Source: Pantoea sp. Cy-639 (GTDB lineage Bacteria; Pseudomonadota; Gammaproteobacteria; Pseudomonadales; Pseudomonadaceae). Taken from it: DNA of 64,000 nt. The position numbers and the translations under genes are program-made. Below are positions 51,870 to 62,048 of this stretch, piece after piece (position 1 is the first letter of the stretch; each line of letters starts with the position of its first letter). The notes under the pieces were generated by a model, which did not search any database, was not told the DNA's origin, and was given only the letters and a program-made list of their open reading frames with translations. The DNA is taken from positions 403,873 through 467,872 of the forward strand of contig NZ_VWXI01000002.1 in NCBI RefSeq assembly GCF_011752525.1, in the 5' to 3' direction.

Positions 51870-53933
51870 ATGAGTCGAGACACCGGCGATAACCTGGACC
51901 GGAACCACAGCCACAACCTGCCGATGGCCAGCGTCATGGACGCTTACCTGAGCCGTCGCAGCGTGGTGCGCGGCAGCCTCGGCGCGGCAATCGCGATGAT
52001 CGCCGGCACCGGCCTCACCGCCTGTTTCGATGGCGGCGGCGGCTCCAGCCACAAGGACCCGGCTCCCCAGCCCCCGGTGACCAACCCGGAAAAACCGAAA
52101 CTCAAGCTGGGCTTCAGTTCCATCGCCGGCTCGCGCACCGACGCCTGTGTCGTCGCCCCCGGCTACAGCGCCTATGTCATCGCCCCCTGGGGCACTCCGC
52201 TGACCGCCCTCGGCAATCCCTGGAAGGCCGATGGCAGCAACACCTCTGCCGACCAGGCCAATGCCATGGGCATGCACCATGACGGCATGCACTTCTTCCC
52301 CATCAACGGCAGTTCCGACGACGGCCTGCTGGCGATCAACTTCGAGTACATCGACACCGCCGCCCTGCACCCGGCCGGCCCGACCACCGACGCCAGCGGC
52401 AAGCGCCCGGCCGAGGAAGTGCGCAAGGAAATCAACGCCCATGGCGCCGGCGTGGTGCGCCTGAGCAAGGTCAACGGCCGCTGGCAAGTAGTGCAGAACG
52501 ATCCGCTCAACCGCCGCTTCACCACTGCCTCGCTGATGGATATCGCCGGCCCGCTGCGCGGCACCGACCACGTCAAGACCAAGTTCTCGCCCACCGGCAC
52601 CCAGTGCCGCGGCACCAACAACAACTGCGGCAACGGCTACACCCCATGGGGCACCTACCTGACCTGCGAGGAAAACTGGCCGGGCATCTTCGTCAACAAG
52701 GGCGTGCGTCCGGCCGACCAGACCCGGATCGGCGTCGGCGGCTCGAGCGGCCAGTACAAGTGGGAAAGCGCCGCCGGCGACGCCAGCGAGGTGGCCGACG
52801 AGTTCGCCCGTTTCAACATCACCCCGAGCGGCGCCAGCGCCACCGCCGACTACCGCAACGAAGCCAGCACCTACGGCTACATCGTCGAGATCGATCCATA
52901 CAACGCCGCCACCCTGGCCGTGAAGCGCACCGCCCTGGGCCGCTTCCGCCACGAAGGTTGCTGCCCGGGCCTGGCGGTGGCCGGCAAGCCGCTGGTCTGG
53001 TACACCGGCGATGACTCCAACAACGAATACCTGTACAAGTTCGTCTCCGACGCGGTATGGGACCCCGCCGATACCAGCCCGGCCGACCGCCTGGCCACCG
53101 GCGCCAAGTACCTGGACAAGGGCAAGCTCTACGTGGCTCGCTTCAACGCCGACGGCAGCGGCGTGTGGCTGCTGCTGGACGTCAACACCGCGACCAGCGC
53201 AGGCAGCACCCTGGGGGCGCTGTACGGCGATCTGCCGGGCATCATCATCAACACCCGCGGCGCCGCCGACGCAGTGGGCGCCACGCCCATGGACCGCCCC
53301 GAATGGACTGCGGTCAACCCGCTCAACGGCGATGTCTACCTGACCCTGACCAACAACAGCTCGCGCACCCCGGCCAAGGTCGACGCCGCCAACCCGCGCG
53401 GCCCTAACCGCCATGGCCATATCATCCGCTGGCACGACAGCGCCGATCACAAGTCCTTTACCTGGGACATCTTCGTATTCGGCGCCAACGCAGCCGGCGC
53501 TCCGGATATCAACCGCTCGGGCCTGACCGAACTGAACCAGTTCGCCAGCCCCGACGGCATGAGCTTCGATAGCCGGGGCGTGCTGTGGTTCGAGACCGAC
53601 AACAGCGAGGCCACCCTGACCAGCTACACCAACGACCAGTTGCTGGCGGTGATTCCCACCGACCTAGTGGACGCCAATGGCAAGCAGGTACCGATCAACG
53701 CCACCAACCAGGTGGACCTGCGCCGCTTCTTTGTCGGCCCGAACGGTTGCGAAGTCACCGGCATCACCTTCACGCCAGACAACAAGACGCTGTTCATCAA
53801 CATCCAGCACCCGGACAACTGGCCGACCACCGACAAGGCCACCGACGTCACCGCCACCGGCACCACGGTGCGCCCACGCTCGTCGACCGTGGTCATTCAG
53901 CGCAACGATGGTGGCGAGATCGGCACGGCCTGA
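51870..53933 (+). CDS. phoX: PhoX-family alkaline phosphatase (DUF839), Tat-exported
   Basis: A 687-residue phosphomonoesterase of the PhoX family, which uses an iron-calcium site. The twin-arginine signal has R29-R30 in YLSRRSVVRGSLGAAIAMI and an LTAC lipobox-like Cys 52. The family core is clear: NNCGNGYTPWGTYLTCEENWPG holds the Cys and Glu expected to bind iron, FRHEGCCPGLAVAGKPLVWYTGDDSNNEYLYKFV the central propeller, then PLNGDVYLTLTNNS and EVTGITFTPDNKTLFINIQHPDNW. It is divergent from the SoxB-like/gsp operon across Pho-box-like sites and near tatABC, so I infer Tat then type II export under phosphate limitation. A terminator follows. Confidence 0.94.
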   Translation: MSRDTGDNLDRNHSHNLPMASVMDAYLSRRSVVRGSLGAAIAMIAGTGLTACFDGGGGSSHKDPAPQPPVTNPEKPKLKLGFSSIAGSRTDACVVAPGYSAYVIAPWGTPLTALGNPWKADGSNTSADQANAMGMHHDGMHFFPINGSSDDGLLAINFEYIDTAALHPAGPTTDASGKRPAEEVRKEINAHGAGVVRLSKVNGRWQVVQNDPLNRRFTTASLMDIAGPLRGTDHVKTKFSPTGTQCRGTNNNCGNGYTPWGTYLTCEENWPGIFVNKGVRPADQTRIGVGGSSGQYKWESAAGDASEVADEFARFNITPSGASATADYRNEASTYGYIVEIDPYNAATLAVKRTALGRFRHEGCCPGLAVAGKPLVWYTGDDSNNEYLYKFVSDAVWDPADTSPADRLATGAKYLDKGKLYVARFNADGSGVWLLLDVNTATSAGSTLGALYGDLPGIIINTRGAADAVGATPMDRPEWTAVNPLNGDVYLTLTNNSSRTPAKVDAANPRGPNRHGHIIRWHDSADHKSFTWDIFVFGANAAGAPDINRSGLTELNQFASPDGMSFDSRGVLWFETDNSEATLTSYTNDQLLAVIPTDLVDANGKQVPINATNQVDLRRFFVGPNGCEVTGITFTPDNKTLFINIQHPDNWPTTDKATDVTATGTTVRPRSSTVVIQRNDGGEIGTA

Positions 53934-53949
53934 ACAAGCCAGAAATGAA

Positions 53950-53973
53950 GAAGCCGCCCCTTGGGGCGGCTTC
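53950..53973 (+). terminator. Intrinsic terminator after phoX
   Basis: GAAGCCGCCCC and GGGGCGGCTTC form an 11-bp stem with a TT loop followed by TCTC. It lies 16 nt past the phoX stop and faces the converging gspK gene. Confidence 0.85.
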
Positions 53974-54097
53974 TCTCAACGTGTTCCAGGATCAGTAGAC
54001 TGCTCTTGGTCCCAGGTTACGGAGCAAGCTTGAAGGGAGCGACTCATCCAACATGTCCTACAGCACGTAACGAACTTCCATCAACCAGCAAAAGACC

Positions 54098-55063
54098 TCA
54101 CCAGGCCAATGGCTCACGCCCTCGCACCCGCACCTGCTGCGCTGGCACCCGCGCATGCCATTGCACCACGCCCAGCGCCTCGATCTGGAACTGGCTGCGC
54201 AAGGTACGGCCCTCTTCCTCGAACGCCAGTTGCAACAGAAAGTGCCCGCTGTTGAGCAGCAACCCTTCGCTCAGCCGGGCGAACGTCTCGTCATCCACCG
54301 CACCCAACGCCTGGCGCAGCGCTGCGGCATCGACATAGCCTGCCGCCGGACGGCCACTGACGATACGGCTGAGCAACGCACGCGAAAAACGCCCTTCGTA
54401 TAGCGCCTCCAGCAACGGCAGGTGCTCCAGCCCCAGCGCATTGGCGTTCAGCCGCCAGCCACTGGTCTGCGGCAAGGCGCAAAGCATTGGATAACGCGCC
54501 TGACGAGTGGCATCCGGCTCGAGCAACAGGTTCAGTTCGCTGGTATCGAGCAACGCCTGGTTGGCGGCCAGACGCGGTGGTTTCTGCCGCAGGTACTGGG
54601 CGCTCTCGGCGCCTTGCAGACGGGCATCGCTGTCGCTGTCGAGCCAGTCAGCCAGGGCATCGACCAGGCGCGCGGCCGCCATGTCGTCCCCCAGCAGCAG
54701 GCGTAACTGGCGCTCGGCACGTTCGCCATCCTCACCCAGCAGCGCGTTGACGTTGAAGCAACTGTGCTGGTCGATCACCCGCAACTGCGCCTTGCCGGCG
54801 CCGAAGTCATAGTCCAGCGCCTGTCCGCGCAAGGCCTGCCAGAACAACGGACTGGCACGCCAGGCCGGATCGCGCAGGGCCTGGCTGGCGTAGGCCAGGC
54901 CAGCCTGCTCCATGGCCCGGACCTGCACCCGCTGGCGTAGCAGACGTACCTCGTCGACCTCGCGTCGGCCATCTTCCACCAGCCAGGCCAGCCCTCCGGC
55001 AAGCATCGCCAACACCACCAGCACCATCAGCAGTGCCGCGCCCCGTTGTCGCCTGGCCGCCAT
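54098..55063 (-). CDS. gspK: Type II secretion minor pseudopilin K (displaced from the main operon)
   Basis: A 321-residue minor pseudopilin that caps the pseudopilus. The leader MAARRQRG precedes AALLMVLVVLAMLAGGLAWLVED. The SAM-like insertion has SCFNVNALLGEDG and LADWLDSDSDARLQGAESAQYLRQKPPRLAANQALLDTSELNLLL, with the acidic calcium-binding stretch typical of GspK. I chose the ATG at 55063 (AGGGA 7 nt upstream); an ATG at 55081 adds six residues but lacks a binding site. No other gspK exists in the window, so it very likely serves the operon at 41-50 kb. It is divergent from tatA. Confidence 0.9.
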   Translation of the reverse strand: MAARRQRGAALLMVLVVLAMLAGGLAWLVEDGRREVDEVRLLRQRVQVRAMEQAGLAYASQALRDPAWRASPLFWQALRGQALDYDFGAGKAQLRVIDQHSCFNVNALLGEDGERAERQLRLLLGDDMAAARLVDALADWLDSDSDARLQGAESAQYLRQKPPRLAANQALLDTSELNLLLEPDATRQARYPMLCALPQTSGWRLNANALGLEHLPLLEALYEGRFSRALLSRIVSGRPAAGYVDAAALRQALGAVDDETFARLSEGLLLNSGHFLLQLAFEEEGRTLRSQFQIEALGVVQWHARVPAQQVRVRGREPLAW

Positions 55064-55210
55064 TTCCACATCCCTGTCCATTGATCTGGGCGCCAGTCAA
55101 CACCGTGCGTGTTGCAGGCAGATGGCAAAGGCGCGGCAGTCACGTGCGCGTCATCTGCGCAAGGCAGGATTGGCCTTCCTTTTTTCAACGACCTGACAGG
55201 AGTGTCTTAC

Positions 55211-55414
55211 ATGGGTGGCATCGGAATCTGGCAATTGGTAATCGTGCTGATGATCGTCTTCCTGCTGTTCGGCAGCAAACGCCTCAAAGGCCTGGGCAGT
55301 GATGTGGGCGAAGCGATCCAGGGCTTTCGCAAATCCATGGGCGGCACGGCCGAGGACACCGGCGCCCAGGCGCAGCAGCAACCCTTGAACGGCCCTGCGG
55401 ACCGTCAGGCCTGA
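55211..55414 (+). CDS. tatA: Twin-arginine translocase subunit TatA
   Basis: A 67-residue protein with one helix ([41 protein letters not shown]), the standard TatA hinge and amphipathic helix, and a polar tail. It forms the size-flexible part of the Tat pore. GACAGGAGTG lies upstream. It overlaps tatB by one base (TGATG), the first junction of a tightly packed tatABC operon that sits beside two putative Tat cargo genes. Confidence 0.96.
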   Translation: MGGIGIWQLVIVLMIVFLLFGSKRLKGLGSDVGEAIQGFRKSMGGTAEDTGAQAQQQPLNGPADRQA

Positions 55415-55701
55415 TGTTCGAGGTCGGCTTTTCCGAACTGTTGCTGGTGGGCATCGTCGCCCTGCTGGTGCTCGGCCCTGAGCGCCTGCCGGTAGCGGCG
55501 CGCAACCTCGGCCGCGGGCTGGGCCAGGCGCGCCGGGCGATGAATGCATTGAAGGCCCAGGTGCAGCAGGAGATCGACAGGCCAGCCCTGGACGCCGCGC
55601 CGCTGCAACGCCTGGAGCAGGAAATCCGCCAGGGCATCCAGCTCGAGGCGGCCCCCGTCAATGACGCGATCCCGGTCGCCCCTGCCAGGGAGCGCGCCTG
55701 A
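55414..55701 (+). CDS. tatB: Twin-arginine translocase subunit TatB
   Basis: A 95-residue subunit that opens [40 protein letters not shown], with the Glu in the helix and the LGPERLP hinge that separate TatB from TatA. It binds the twin-arginine signal with TatC. The protein is shorter than E. coli TatB (171 residues) but keeps the amphipathic helix. Its ends overlap tatA and tatC by one base each. Confidence 0.96.
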   Translation: MFEVGFSELLLVGIVALLVLGPERLPVAARNLGRGLGQARRAMNALKAQVQQEIDRPALDAAPLQRLEQEIRQGIQLEAAPVNDAIPVAPARERA

Positions 55702-56435
55702 TGTCGGTTGCCCTCGACCCACCTGGGCGCATGCCGCTGACCGAACACCTGCGCGACCTGCGCAAACGCCTGGTGCGCTGCTTGCTGCTCATCGCCCTGG
55801 TGTTCGCCGGCTTGTTCCCCTTCGCCCAGACGCTGTACACGCAGATCTCCGAACCGTTGCGCCGCTTCCTGCCCGAAGGCGCCAGCATGATCGCCACCAG
55901 CGTCACCTCGCCGTTCCTCACACCGTTCAAGCTGACGGCGATGTGCGCGCTGTTCGTCGCCATGCCACTGCTGCTGCACCAGGCCTGGGGCTTCATCGCC
56001 CCGGGCCTGTATCGCCGCGAGCGGCGCATCGCCCTGCCACTGCTGCTGTCGAGCATCGTGCTGTTCTACGGCGGCATGGCCTTCGCCTTCTTCCTGGTGT
56101 TCCCGATGATGTTCGGCTTCTTTGCCAGCGTGACCCCGGACGGGGTGGCGATGATGACCGACATCGGCCTGTACCTGGACTTCATCCTGGCGCTGTTCCT
56201 GGCGTTCGGCCTGGCCTTCGAGATCCCGGTGGCGACCGTCATCGTGGTCTGGGCCGGGCTCAGCGACGTGGCAACGCTGCGTCGCAGCCGGCCCTACGTG
56301 ATCGTCGGGTGCTTCGTGGTGGGGATGATCCTGACGCCGCCGGATGTGTTTTCCCAGACCATGCTGGCGGTGCCGATGTGGGTGCTGTTCGAAGTCGGGT
56401 TGCTGGCCTGCGGGTTGGTACGGCGGGAGGCGTAG
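55701..56435 (+). CDS. tatC: Twin-arginine translocase subunit TatC
   Basis: A 244-residue inner-membrane receptor with six helices. MPLTEHLRDLRKRLVRCLLLI, FLTPFKLTAMCALFVAMPLLLHQAWGFIAPGLYRRERR and FGLAFEIPVATVIVVWAGLSDVATLRRSRPYVIVGCFVVGMILTPPDVFSQTMLAVPMW are the conserved blocks, with the first-loop Glu and the FEIP segment intact. It recognises the RR motif of folded cargo. It is the last gene of tatABC. A REP-like repeat follows. Confidence 0.97.
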   Translation: MSVALDPPGRMPLTEHLRDLRKRLVRCLLLIALVFAGLFPFAQTLYTQISEPLRRFLPEGASMIATSVTSPFLTPFKLTAMCALFVAMPLLLHQAWGFIAPGLYRRERRIALPLLLSSIVLFYGGMAFAFFLVFPMMFGFFASVTPDGVAMMTDIGLYLDFILALFLAFGLAFEIPVATVIVVWAGLSDVATLRRSRPYVIVGCFVVGMILTPPDVFSQTMLAVPMWVLFEVGLLACGLVRREA

Positions 56436-56477
56436 ATCTTTGGCAACCCTTTCGTTCCCCCGCAAGGAGCGCACAAT

Positions 56478-56524
56478 CGAGTAGGAGCGACCTTGTGTCG
56501 CGAGCGGGGCGCAAAGCGCCCCAG
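56478..56524. repeat. REP-like repeat with hairpin after tatC
   Basis: AGTAGGAGCGACCTTGTGTC continues into CGCGAGC, and GGGGCGC-AAA-GCGCCCC (56506-56522) forms a perfect stem without a T-tract. The pattern is a Pseudomonas extragenic repeat and could also slow transcription leaving tatABC. Confidence 0.6.
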
Positions 56525-56554
56525 CCTCAGGGACAAGATCCATGAGCAGACAAG

Positions 56555-56606
56555 TGGTATTGACCTGGTATTGAAGTGGTATTATTTTCCACGCAACAAC
56601 AATACC
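56555..56606 (+). promoter_or_regulatory. Candidate GntR/HutC operator array before the nag operon
   Basis: TGGTATT occurs three times, starting at 56555, 56566 and 56577, an exact 11-bp period. An inverted half AATACC follows at 56601-56606. The array lies 12-63 nt before the regulator start and so overlaps the likely promoter. Autoregulation by the GntR-family protein is inferred. Confidence 0.6.
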
Positions 56607-56617
56607 GGACACCGCCC

Positions 56618-57349
56618 ATGCGCCCCCTAACCGCCCTGCGCCCCGACGACACCAGCGCTACCCCGCTGTACCTGCAACTGGCGCGCAACCTGGAACAGGC
56701 CATCCATGCCGGGCAATGGAGCGCCGACCAGGCCCTGCCTTCGGAGCGGGCCCTGAGCGAAACCCTGGACATCTCCCGCGTCACCGCGCGCAAGGCCCTC
56801 GAAGTACTGCTCGAGCAAGGCCTGATCCGCCGTATCCAGGGTTCCGGCACCTTCATCACCCCACGCCTCGAACAGCCGCTGTCACGTCTGTCGAGCTTCA
56901 GCGAAATGCTCCGCCTCAAGGGCTTCGTGCCCAGCTCGCAGTGGCTGGAACGCAGCATCGACACCCCGAGCAGCGACGAACTCATCCGCCTGAGCCTGTC
57001 GCCCAGCGACCAGGTCGCCCGTCTCAAGCGCCTGCGCAAGGCCGACGACATTGTCATGGCCGTGGAGATCAGCACCCTGCCCGCCCGCCTGCTCGGCGAT
57101 CCGCAAGCCATCGGCGACTCGCTCTACCAGCACCTCGACCAGCTCGGTCGCCCGGTAGTCCGGGCCCTGCAGCACATCCGCGCGATCAATGCCAACGCCG
57201 AGCTGGCCGCCCAGGTGGGTATCGCACCGGGTACCGCCATGCTGCTGATGACCCGGATCGGCTACCTCGACGACAACACCCCGATCGAGCTGACCGACAC
57301 CTACTGTCGCAACGACTATTACGACTTCGTCGCCGAGCTGCGACGCTGA
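56618..57349 (+). CDS. GntR/HutC-family regulator of GlcNAc use (NagR-like)
   Basis: A 243-residue repressor. The winged helix is at about residues 15-80 (PLYLQLARNLEQAIHAGQWSADQALPSERALSETLDISRVTARKALEVLLEQGLIRRIQGSGTFI). The UTRA effector domain follows (RLSSFSEMLRLKGFVPSSQWLE to FVAELRR), as in NagR, DasR and HutC, where amino-sugar phosphates bind. The ATG at 56618 is favoured; a GTG at 56576 would run through the operator array. It is the first gene of the nag operon; nagA starts 11 nt later. I infer repression of its own operon with relief by a GlcNAc metabolite. Confidence 0.9.
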   Translation: MRPLTALRPDDTSATPLYLQLARNLEQAIHAGQWSADQALPSERALSETLDISRVTARKALEVLLEQGLIRRIQGSGTFITPRLEQPLSRLSSFSEMLRLKGFVPSSQWLERSIDTPSSDELIRLSLSPSDQVARLKRLRKADDIVMAVEISTLPARLLGDPQAIGDSLYQHLDQLGRPVVRALQHIRAINANAELAAQVGIAPGTAMLLMTRIGYLDDNTPIELTDTYCRNDYYDFVAELRR

Positions 57350-57360
57350 CCGGAGCCTCC

Positions 57361-58449
57361 ATGGACATCGCCAACATCCTCACCCCCGCTGGCTGGGTGC
57401 GCGGCCAGTTGCACCTCGAACAAGGCCGCATCCGCGCCATCGACGGCACACCGTGCGACCCGCAGGACAACGACCTGCCCTACCTGCTGCCCGGCTTCAT
57501 CGACCTGCATGTGCACGGCGGCGGTGGCAGCGACATCATGCAGGGCACGCAGGCCTTCGCCACCATCGCCCGCACCCATCGGCGCTTCGGCACCACCTCG
57601 CTGCTGGCCACCACCATGACCGCCCCCCGCGAAGAGCTGGCCGGGGTCCTCGCGCAACTGGGCGAACACCTGCGCCAGCCGCGCCAGGGCGCGCGGATCC
57701 TCGGCGTGCACCTGGAAGGCCCGTACATCAATCCCGGCAAGCTCGGCGCCCAGCCCAACTTCGCCCACCAGGCGCTGCTCGATGAAGTCGAGCAGTACCT
57801 GGCCCTGGCGCCGATCAAGGTGATCACCATCGCCCCGGAAATCGCCGGCCACCTGCCGCTGATCCAGGCCTTGAGCCAACGTGGCATCCGCCTGCAGATC
57901 GGTCACACCCTGGGCAGTTACGAAGAGGGCGTGGCGGCGCTCGAGGCCGGCGCCAGCAGCTTCACCCACCTGTACAACGCCATGAGCCCGCTGCACCACC
58001 GCGAGCCGGGCATCGTCGGCGCGGCACTGGCCCACGCCCGCTACGCCGAACTGATCCCGGACCTGCTGCACGTGCACCCCGGAGCGATCAAGGTGGCCTT
58101 GCGCGCGATCCCCTGCCTGTACTGCGTGACCGACTCCACCGCCGCCGCCGGCATGCCCGACGGCGAATACCGCCTGGGCAGCCACACCGTGACCAAGTGC
58201 CTGGGCGGCGTGCGCCTGCCCGACGGCACCCTGGCCGGCAGTACCCTGACGATGGACCAGGCCCTGCGTAACCTGGTGAAGATCGGCCTGCCGCTGGCCG
58301 AGGCCTCCGACCGCCTGTCCCGCTACCCCGCCGACTACCTCGGCATCACCGACCGCGGCCGCCTGCAAGCGGGCGCCTGGGCCGATGCCGTACTGCTGGA
58401 TCGCCAACTCAACCTGACCGCCGTGATGGTCGAAGGAGACCTTTCGTGA
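57361..58449 (+). CDS. nagA: N-acetylglucosamine-6-phosphate deacetylase
   Basis: A 362-residue amidohydrolase converting GlcNAc-6-P to glucosamine-6-P and acetate. PGFIDLHVHGGGGSD supplies the first metal His pair, GVHLEGPYINPGKLGAQ the Glu ligand, then QIGHTLGSYEEG, FTHLYNAMSPLHHREPG, and the catalytic Asp in YCVTDSTAAAGMPDGEY. Order and length are normal. It starts 11 nt after the regulator gene, and its stop overlaps the GTG start of the next gene. Confidence 0.97.
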   Translation: MDIANILTPAGWVRGQLHLEQGRIRAIDGTPCDPQDNDLPYLLPGFIDLHVHGGGGSDIMQGTQAFATIARTHRRFGTTSLLATTMTAPREELAGVLAQLGEHLRQPRQGARILGVHLEGPYINPGKLGAQPNFAHQALLDEVEQYLALAPIKVITIAPEIAGHLPLIQALSQRGIRLQIGHTLGSYEEGVAALEAGASSFTHLYNAMSPLHHREPGIVGAALAHARYAELIPDLLHVHPGAIKVALRAIPCLYCVTDSTAAAGMPDGEYRLGSHTVTKCLGGVRLPDGTLAGSTLTMDQALRNLVKIGLPLAEASDRLSRYPADYLGITDRGRLQAGAWADAVLLDRQLNLTAVMVEGDLS

Positions 58450-59468
58450 GTTCAAGGATGCTCGAAGAAGCCCGTGCCTGTGCCACTGTCATCGAACAGC
58501 AGCAGGCCCTGCTCGACCCACGCCTGGCGCCACTCGCCGAACAGCTGCGACGCCTCGACCCACAGGTGGCGCTGACCGTGGCCCGCGGCAGTTCCGACCA
58601 CGCCGCCAGCTACTTCGCCTACGTCGCCATGCAGCAACTCGGGCTGCCGGTAGCCTCGCTGCCGATGTCGGTGGTTACCCTACAGCAGGCACCGCTGCGC
58701 GTGCGCGGCCAGGTCGCGCTGGGCTTCTCGCAGTCGGGACAGAGCCCGGACCTGGTCGACAGCCTGCAGCGCCTGGGCCAGTGCGGCGCAACCACCGTGG
58801 CGCTGGTGAACGCCGAAGGCTCGCCATTGCAGCAGGCCTGCCAGCATCACCTGCCGCTGGGCGCCGGCCCGGAGCTTTCCGTGGCGGCGACCAAGAGCTT
58901 CGTCGCCACCCTCGGCGCCAGCGCACGCCTGGTCGCCCACTGGGGCCAGGACCGCGCCCTGCTGGCCGCCCTCGAGGCCCTGCCGGCGCAGTTGCGCGAA
59001 GCCGCCGCGCTGGACTGGAGCTTCGCCATCGACACCTTGCGCGACTGCGAACGGCTCATGGTGATCGGCCGTGGCGCCGGTTTCGCCATTGCCCAGGAAG
59101 CGGCGCTGAAGTTCAAGGAAACCTCGGTGATCCAGGCCGAGGCCTTCAGCAGCGCTGAAGTACGCCACGGCCCGATGGCGCTGATCGACGCCCAGTACCC
59201 CTTGCTGGTATTCGCCCCTCGCGGCGTCGAGCAGGCCGGCCTGCTGCAACTGGCCGCCGACATGCGCCAGCGCGGTGCCCGCGTGCTGCTGGCGGCGCCC
59301 GCCGACATCGCCGGGCGCGACCTGACCCTGGCCTGCGCCGAGCATCCAGCCCTCGATCCACTACTGGCGATCCAGAGCTTCTACATCATGGCCGCCGGCC
59401 TGGCCGAGGCCCGTGGCCTGGACCCGGACCAGCCGCGCCATCTGAGCAAAGTGACCTGTACGCAGTGA
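58446..59468 (+). CDS. SIS-domain glucosamine-6-phosphate deaminase/isomerase
   Basis: A 340-residue protein with two SIS domains (DPQVALTVARGSSDHAASYFAYVAM, then CERLMVIGRGAGFAIAQEAALKFKETSVIQAEAFSSAEVRHGPMALI), resembling the isomerase half of GlmS without the glutaminase. In this operon the likely job is to turn glucosamine-6-P into fructose-6-P and ammonia (NagB-II/AgaS type), because no classical nagB is present. The GTG at 58446 has GGAGACC upstream and overlaps the nagA stop; an ATG at 58458 is possible. Sugar-phosphate loops SQSGQSPD and VNAEGSPL are visible. Confidence 0.92.
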   Translation: MSSRMLEEARACATVIEQQQALLDPRLAPLAEQLRRLDPQVALTVARGSSDHAASYFAYVAMQQLGLPVASLPMSVVTLQQAPLRVRGQVALGFSQSGQSPDLVDSLQRLGQCGATTVALVNAEGSPLQQACQHHLPLGAGPELSVAATKSFVATLGASARLVAHWGQDRALLAALEALPAQLREAAALDWSFAIDTLRDCERLMVIGRGAGFAIAQEAALKFKETSVIQAEAFSSAEVRHGPMALIDAQYPLLVFAPRGVEQAGLLQLAADMRQRGARVLLAAPADIAGRDLTLACAEHPALDPLLAIQSFYIMAAGLAEARGLDPDQPRHLSKVTCTQ

Positions 59469-59486
59469 AGCCGCGAGGAACAGCGC

Positions 59487-62036
<2,550 letters not shown>

Positions 62037-62048
62037 TCGGAGCGCATC

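Noticed and set aside
53950..53973. Hairpin after phoX considered as part of gspK regulation
   Set aside because: It lies past the 3' ends of both converging genes and has a simple terminator layout.
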